A stretch of 64,000 bases of DNA from Halichoerus grypus (taxonomy: Eukaryota; Chordata; Mammalia; Carnivora; Phocidae). The notes beneath the pieces were generated by a model. It worked only from the letters and a program-made list of their open reading frames with translations, had not been told where the DNA came from and did not search any database. The stretch's first letter is position 1. Each line of letters starts with the position of its first letter. The DNA is taken from the NCBI RefSeq assembly GCF_964656455.1, contig NC_135713.1:189218187-189282186 (forward strand). The letters run 5' to 3'. Positions 61,301 to 64,000 of the stretch are shown piece by piece. A program made the translations under genes and the position numbers.

Positions 61301-63782
61301 AATCTCTTCTGGCTTAAGGGAAGGTGACCTGCTATGCGTAATCCACAAACACTGGACAGGTGGTAAAGGGAAGCCGGGAATCCCACAGCCCAGATTAGTA
61401 AATGTAGAAGTGGGCCACTAAAAAAAACAAACCTAAAAAAAAAAGTGGGCCACTAAGATCTGAGCTTACAGCAGTCAGTAAGAGCACGCTGCTGCCTCCT
61501 CCCCCGCACCTGCTCATAGGGCTCTAGGTACACATCACTTCCTTGCCTCCCTGGAGCTCCCCCGTCCAACAGCCACACTGCCCACTGTATACTTGGAGAA
61601 ACAGAAGTCCAGAAGCTGAATGACTAACCCCAGGCTGCCAAGCACCAGGACCACCACCTCAGTGCCTCCTCGCCCAAAGCTGTTCCCACTGCAGCACAAG
61701 GGGCCGTCCTGGGGAAGGAGCATGTGTGTCTCACCATCTGGGTGCTTCTCCCGGGTCATGAGGGAGAGGATCGTCTTGGCGTAGTCATAGGTCTGCTGCT
61801 CACTGGGGGCGCCCGAGTATTCCCCGTAGTTTGCCAGCTCGTTGACACCCCCTAGGTCACAGATGGTATCACTGCCAGGGAGACAGAGAAGTCAATGCTG
61901 GCTCTGACTCGAGCGGCAGAGGGTGGCAGCTTGGTGCCGAGGAGGACACGCAGATGCCCCAGAGCCCTGTGGTCAGCCTATGGGACCGATCCCTTGGGCC
62001 TCAGACCCTCCAGGGTCCACAAAAGTCACACCAGAAGGTTAAGTGCACGGCATCAGGCTCTCCCTGGCAGTGAGCTCTGCTAGCCCCAGGCCATCGTGGG
62101 GCTCTGGGTTGACACTGGTAAGTAAAGGGAACAAGGGGCGCTTCCAGACACAAAGAAAAACCACGCATTCTAGGATTCCCTGCCAGGCTGCCCAACAGAG
62201 AAGTGAAACGGTTGCAGCCAGAGGAGGGCCGAGCCAGGCACAGAAGGGAACGCGGCAGATTACCGCCTGGAAATGAGCAGATGCCTACCGTGCTTTAAGA
62301 GAAAAACCACCAATTATTGCAAAGGGTATAGAATATGGGCTCAACATTCCTATGAAGTGTGGAAGTATGAAGACTTACACAGGCATTAAAACAGCTGGAA
62401 GGAGGGAAGGAGGGGTGGGGAAACAGCCAGGCAATGTTTACTTTTAGGTGCTTCTCTGTATTTACTGTACCTCTGCATGAAGCATGTAACGTTAACTATA
62501 AAGATTAAAACTAATAAAAGCAATCTCATTTGGAAGTAAACAAGAAAGTTGCAGAAAACAGCGTAGAGGACAGGCGTTCCCCAGAGTCTCTGCTGTGCAC
62601 CAAGGGGAGGAAATGAAGATCCCCATCCCCACTCCGAGGTGAAGCAATTTGATCCAGATCACACACGCGTGACTCCAGGCAGACCTGGTTGCCCTCCCGT
62701 CAGCAGCCCCTCTGTCACCTGTACACGACCGATGCACCGCCTCCAGCCACCATGGTCCAGATCCTCCCCTTGGGGTTCAGCAAGGTCAGCTTCAGGCTCG
62801 CCCCACTTTTGGCATCCAGGTCCGCAATGTAAGCTTCCTAGGGACCAGACAGCAACAGGTGGGTCCTGGAGGTACCCCCTTCACTGGGTCCCAGCTCCCA
62901 GGACCCTGCTCCTTTCCCTGGAGATACATGAAGAGGTCCTCAAGCCTTAATAGGGTCAGGGAGAGGAGCTGGGCAGGGCCCTACGTGCCTGGGACAAAAC
63001 ATGATGACATCCTCAAGTACCAAAACCACCCACGGCCAAAGTCACTGCCTGGGGACAAACTTCCCTACTCCTTTGTCTCCGACCTCAAGTCCTGGCCCTC
63101 TGCCCAAGTCCTAAGCCTCACTAGGTCACCCTGCTACTGCCACAGCCCCCCACTCCCAACGTCTGCCTGCCTGGCTCGTAACAAGCCTCTCCACCTACAG
63201 ACCCCATCCCTTCTCCCAGCCCAGCCTCTTCCCCTGGCCTGGGTTATGACTCACAGGCCTGATCCTGCTGTGAGGACCTCTCAAGAGGATGGGGTGGGAA
63301 AGAGCTATTAAAATTCTCAGCAAGTGGCCAAAAGAACTACCTTCCTCTGGCACGATTAGCAAGAGCCACTCGGAATTATCAACAAATCAAGTTAAGAGCC
63401 CAGGGAGGTTGATTGAGAGAGAAGTCTGAAAGGATTTCTGGCCGGGATTCAGAGGCTTGGCTGACTCCCACCCCCACCTCCTTTGGGGTTTTAAGAAAAT
63501 TAAATGGTTCTCAACCTTCCTTTCCTGCCAAATATACAGCCCACAGTGGGGCGGGGGGGGGGGGGGGGGGGAGGGAGGCGATGCTCCTCTGATATCAGTC
63601 ACCCTCTCCCAGGTCCCCTCACCCGCCATTTCCTCCCCAGAGCAGCCGTACCTCTGGGTAAGCCTCACGCCCGAAGGGAGGAGGGAACTCTATATCACCC
63701 CACTTCACTTTGCAGATGTAGTCGGCTGTGGCATCTATCTTGGCCGCCAAGTCAAGGACGTAGACGCCATCTTTGGTCACAA
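33773..63782 (-). CDS. ACLY: ACLY, ATP-citrate synthase (5' exons missing)
   Basis: Cytosolic homotetramer making acetyl-CoA and oxaloacetate from citrate, CoA and ATP. Exons in transcript order: 63652-63782, 62719-62837, 61735-61871, 60961-61022, 59587-59704, 57597-57751, 56892-56982, 55743-55772 (cassette), 53044-53185, 52597-52765, 49829-49933, 48847-49043, 45890-45971, 45129-45239, 41536-41663, 40612-40705, 38167-38321, 36713-36863, 36369-36512, 35287-35400, 34844-34926, 34488-34564, 33773-33867. They encode 895 complete codons, human residues 207-1101. The end of the ATP-citrate part is followed by a linker with T447, S451 and S455 ([11 protein letters not shown]), the CoA-binding/phosphotransfer part with H760 (FGHAGA), and the citrate-synthase-like part with H900 (ADHGPAVSG), R976 (GHRVKS) and D1026 (NVDGFIG). 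All phases match; no breaks. The first visible exon opens within codon 206; the window ends inside the upstream intron. Confidence 0.97.
34225..34446 (-). mobile_element. Can-SINE close to an ACLY splice donor
   Basis: Poly(T), AAGATTTTATTTATTTGAG, a long (GA)n tract at about 34270-34301, end GAGCCACCCAGGCGACC. Flanked by ccaaactgaattctt at 34210-34224 and 34447-34461. Its target duplication ends 26 bp from the donor of the penultimate exon. Confidence 0.93.
34258..34301 (+). repeat. (GA)n microsatellite within a SINE
   Basis: GAGTGAGCGAGTGAGCGA passes into a pure GA repeat of about 16 units. It is likely variable in length between individuals. Confidence 0.85.
37079..37265 (-). mobile_element. 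Can-SINE
   Basis: AAGATTTTTAAAAATTTATT start, end ACCGAGCCACCCAGTTGCCC. GCAAATACTGCTTTT on both sides is the target duplication. Confidence 0.9.
39318..39429 (-). repeat. Old Can-SINE
   Basis: TAGTAATCTCTACACCCAAC, CTTGAACTCACGACCCCGAG, AACTGAACCAGCCAAGTGCC. Confidence 0.85.
39440..39651 (-). mobile_element. Can-SINE beside an older SINE
   Basis: GCGAGAGAGAGAGCATGCGC body, end GAGCCACCCAGGCGCCCC. Inserted right next to the older copy; CCCCAGGGG recurs at both ends. Confidence 0.9.
39871..40047 (+). mobile_element. Can-SINE
   Basis: GGGGCGCCTGGGTGGCTCAG head, AAATAAATAAAATCTTTAAA tail. Confidence 0.93.
41179..41371 (+). mobile_element. Can-SINE
   Basis: GGGGCACCTGGGTGGCTCAG head, (CT)n, AAATAAATAAATAAATTCTT tail. 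AAAACAAAAACCGA on both sides is the target duplication. Confidence 0.93.
41780..41935 (-). repeat. MIR relic
   Basis: GAAGAAGAGACCGAAGCACT and GAGGTCACACAGCTGCTGTG match the MIR core in minus orientation. Confidence 0.6.
42111..42299 (+). mobile_element. Can-SINE (cluster copy 1)
   Basis: GGGGCGCCTGGGTGGCTCAG head, AAATGAATAAATAAAACCTT tail. First of five SINE segments within 1 kb. Confidence 0.93.
42331..42531 (-). mobile_element. Can-SINE (cluster copy 2), head lost at a fusion point
   Basis: Poly(T), AAAGATTTATTTATTTATCT start in minus orientation. At CCTAACCGACTG it stops short of its expected GAGCCACCCAGG end and passes straight into a plus-strand SINE body. Confidence 0.85.
42532..42696 (+). 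mobile_element. Can-SINE (cluster copy 3), 5' truncated
   Basis: Begins at CCTTCGGCTCAGGTCATGAT without the GGGTGGCTCAG head, ends AAATAAATAAAATCTTAAAA. Head-to-head with copy 2. Confidence 0.88.
42702..42900 (+). mobile_element. Can-SINE (cluster copy 4)
   Basis: GGGGCGCCTGGGTGGCTCAG head, long CT-rich part, AAATAAATAAATAAAGTCTT tail. Confidence 0.93.
42907..43100 (+). mobile_element. Older Can-SINE (cluster copy 5)
   Basis: GTAGGTGTCTCAGTTGGTTG head and CCTGATTTCAGCTCAGGTCA body of the older type. Confidence 0.85.
43390..43560 (-). repeat. MIR relic
   Basis: GTAACTTGCCCAAGGCTACA and CTGAACCCAGGCAATGTGAC in minus orientation. Confidence 0.65.
43828..44023 (-). mobile_element. Can-SINE
   Basis: AAAGATTTTATTTATTTATT, (GA)n, end CTGAACCACCCAGGCACCCC. 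Confidence 0.9.
44418..44609 (+). mobile_element. Can-SINE
   Basis: GGGGCGCCTGGGTGGCTCAG head, TCAAATAAATAAAATCTTAA tail. Confidence 0.93.
46200..46480. repeat. Unassigned ancient repeat
   Basis: ATGTGGCAGAAGTGATTCTC and CCTGTGGAAAAGCCCACAAG are phrases I associate with an old, widespread mammalian repeat. Class not determined. Confidence 0.35.
46610..47170. repeat. Tigger/MER2-like DNA transposon remnant split by a SINE
   Basis: GGACCCGTGCAGTTCAAACC and TGTTGTTCAAGGGTCCCCTG match the terminal part of MER2/Tigger-type elements (from memory). The SINE at 46675-46866 separates the two parts. Confidence 0.5.
46675..46866 (+). mobile_element. Can-SINE
   Basis: GGGGCGCCTGGGCGGCTCAG head, AAAAATAAATACAATCTTTA tail. 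Nested in an older element. Confidence 0.92.
47640..48120. repeat. LTR-like ancient repeat, family not assigned
   Basis: ATCATGCCTACATGATGAAG, TCTCCATAAAAAATCCCTAA and TTTGGAGAGCTTCTGGGTTG are phrases of a repeated solo-LTR-like sequence seen in many mammals. No gene content was seen. Confidence 0.4.
48365..48610 (-). repeat. MIR relic
   Basis: CACTTAATCTTCGAAACAAC, CCATGAGGTGGCTGCTATTA and the exon-like MIR core in minus orientation. Confidence 0.75.
50489..50692 (+). mobile_element. hAT-like DNA transposon remnant, copy 3
   Basis: GGGGCCAACAAACTTTTTCT start, GGACAATACGTAAATGAACA, CATGGCTGTGTTCCAACAAA, TATAGTTTGCTAAACTTC end. The most complete of the three copies in the window. Confidence 0.65.
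50964..51142 (+). mobile_element. Can-SINE
   Basis: GGGGCGCCTGGGTGGCTCAG head, TAAATAAAATCTTTTTTTTA tail. Confidence 0.93.
51183..51377 (+). mobile_element. Can-SINE in tandem with the previous one
   Basis: GGGACGCCTGGCTGGCTCAG head, AATAAATATAAATCTTAAAA tail, same orientation, 40 bp after the previous copy. Confidence 0.92.
51424..51609 (-). mobile_element. Older Can-SINE
   Basis: GAGAGTGCGTGTGTGGGAGC body, CTCCATCTCACGACCCTGAG, end GAGTGAGCCACCCAGATGCC. Confidence 0.85.
51754..51951 (-). mobile_element. Can-SINE with target duplication
   Basis: Poly(T), AAGATTTTATTTATTTGACA, end GAGCCACCTAGGCGCCCC. Flanked by aaatctgcacattct at 51739-51753 and 51952-51966. Confidence 0.93.
55743..55772 (-). 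other. ACLY: ACLY 30-nt cassette exon (10 residues)
   Basis: Acceptor TTTGACAG and donor GTAGGA flank 30 nt that read [10 protein letters not shown] with split end codons (phase 1 on both sides). Skipping it therefore keeps the frame, joining PAMPQ to GKSATLF. Human ACLY has two isoforms differing by this 10-residue exon (known). It carries S481. The eighth residue is P here, where I recall S in human. It lies directly after the S455-containing linker exon. Confidence 0.9.
57080..57275 (-). repeat. MIR relic
   Basis: GATGAGCAAACTGAGGCTCC and AGGATTTGAACGCTGGTCTG in minus orientation. Confidence 0.7.
57284..57400 (+). repeat. Old Can-SINE
   Basis: GGGGCACCTCGCTGGCTTAG head, TTGATCTTGGAGTTGTGAAT, CAAGCCCCATGCTGGGCACA. 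Short old type. The remaining 6.6 kb of the window has no further SINE. Confidence 0.85.
58890..59395. repeat. L2-like relic
   Basis: CTCACTGCTCAAATGTCACC, GAATCATTCCCCGATCACCC and the ending GGAGCCTGGCACAGGGCAGG with CAAATATCTGTTAAACAAAC fit an L2 3' end. Confidence 0.6.
63553..63571 (+). repeat. Poly-G run
   Basis: About 19 uninterrupted G residues about 80 bp downstream of the donor of the first visible ACLY exon; on the ACLY sense strand it reads as poly-C. Confidence 0.9.
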
Positions 63783-64000
63783 CTGCGAGAAAAGCAGAGG
63801 CAATCAGATGCAGGCCCCAGGCAGAGGCGACCGCCGACCTCCAAACCCCTCCACAGGCTTCCCCACACACCAACCACCCACCCTGGGGTCCCACCCAGAC
63901 TCTAACTGTCCAGCTCCACAAAAAACCAGATGGCCCTTCCACACAACTTTTACCCCATTAAAAGAAAAATAAATTATTTAAGACTGCCCCCAACCTCTGA

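Overview
This is intron-rich mammalian nuclear DNA from a carnivore. About 32 copies or fragments of a tRNA-Lys-derived Can-SINE lie across it. They are recognised by the head motif with GGGTGGCTCAG, the CT-rich body and the AAATAAAATCTT tail, in either orientation. The consensus resembles the arctoid type (bear, mustelid or seal) more than the dog SINEC_Cf type; that last point is from memory of the consensus. Carnivore-type L1 3' ends, one L1M-like remnant, MIR/L2 relics and hAT-like DNA transposon copies fill in the rest.

Five protein-coding genes are present in the order known for human 17q21.2: FKBP10 (+, last four exons only), NT5C3B (-, complete), KLHL10 (+, complete), KLHL11 (-, complete) and ACLY (-, all but the 5' exons). 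I rebuilt every coding exon from frame, splice sites and protein homology. All introns are GT-AG, phases agree at every junction, and no frame is broken. The predicted proteins are 300 aa (NT5C3B), 608 aa (KLHL10) and 708 aa (KLHL11). The ACLY part is 895 complete codons, and its catalytic and phosphorylated residues land on the human numbers (S455, H760, H900, R976, D1026).

Layout: 1-3.1 kb FKBP10 3' end; 3.1-4.7 kb tail-to-tail gap; 4.7-15.2 kb NT5C3B, whose introns hold nested L1 and SINE insertions; 15.2-16.1 kb CpG-rich head-to-head interval shared with KLHL10; 16.1-21.75 kb KLHL10; about 130-165 bp gap; 21.9-31.8 kb KLHL11, with a likely 3.9 kb 3'UTR and one 3.8 kb intron; 31.8-32.9 kb gap; 32.9-64 kb ACLY, read toward lower coordinates and leaving the window inside an intron.

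The genes do unrelated jobs: collagen folding in the ER, m7GMP/CMP dephosphorylation, two CUL3 substrate adaptors, and cytosolic acetyl-CoA synthesis. The block is a conserved neighbourhood, not a pathway cluster. I found no sign of an undescribed system. The points most worth checking are a 14.7 kb SINE-free zone over KLHL10/KLHL11, a weak KLHL10 splice donor that would give a BTB-BACK-only protein if unused, the 30-nt ACLY cassette exon, possible upstream initiation in KLHL11, and clearly dated nested retrotransposon insertions in an NT5C3B intron.
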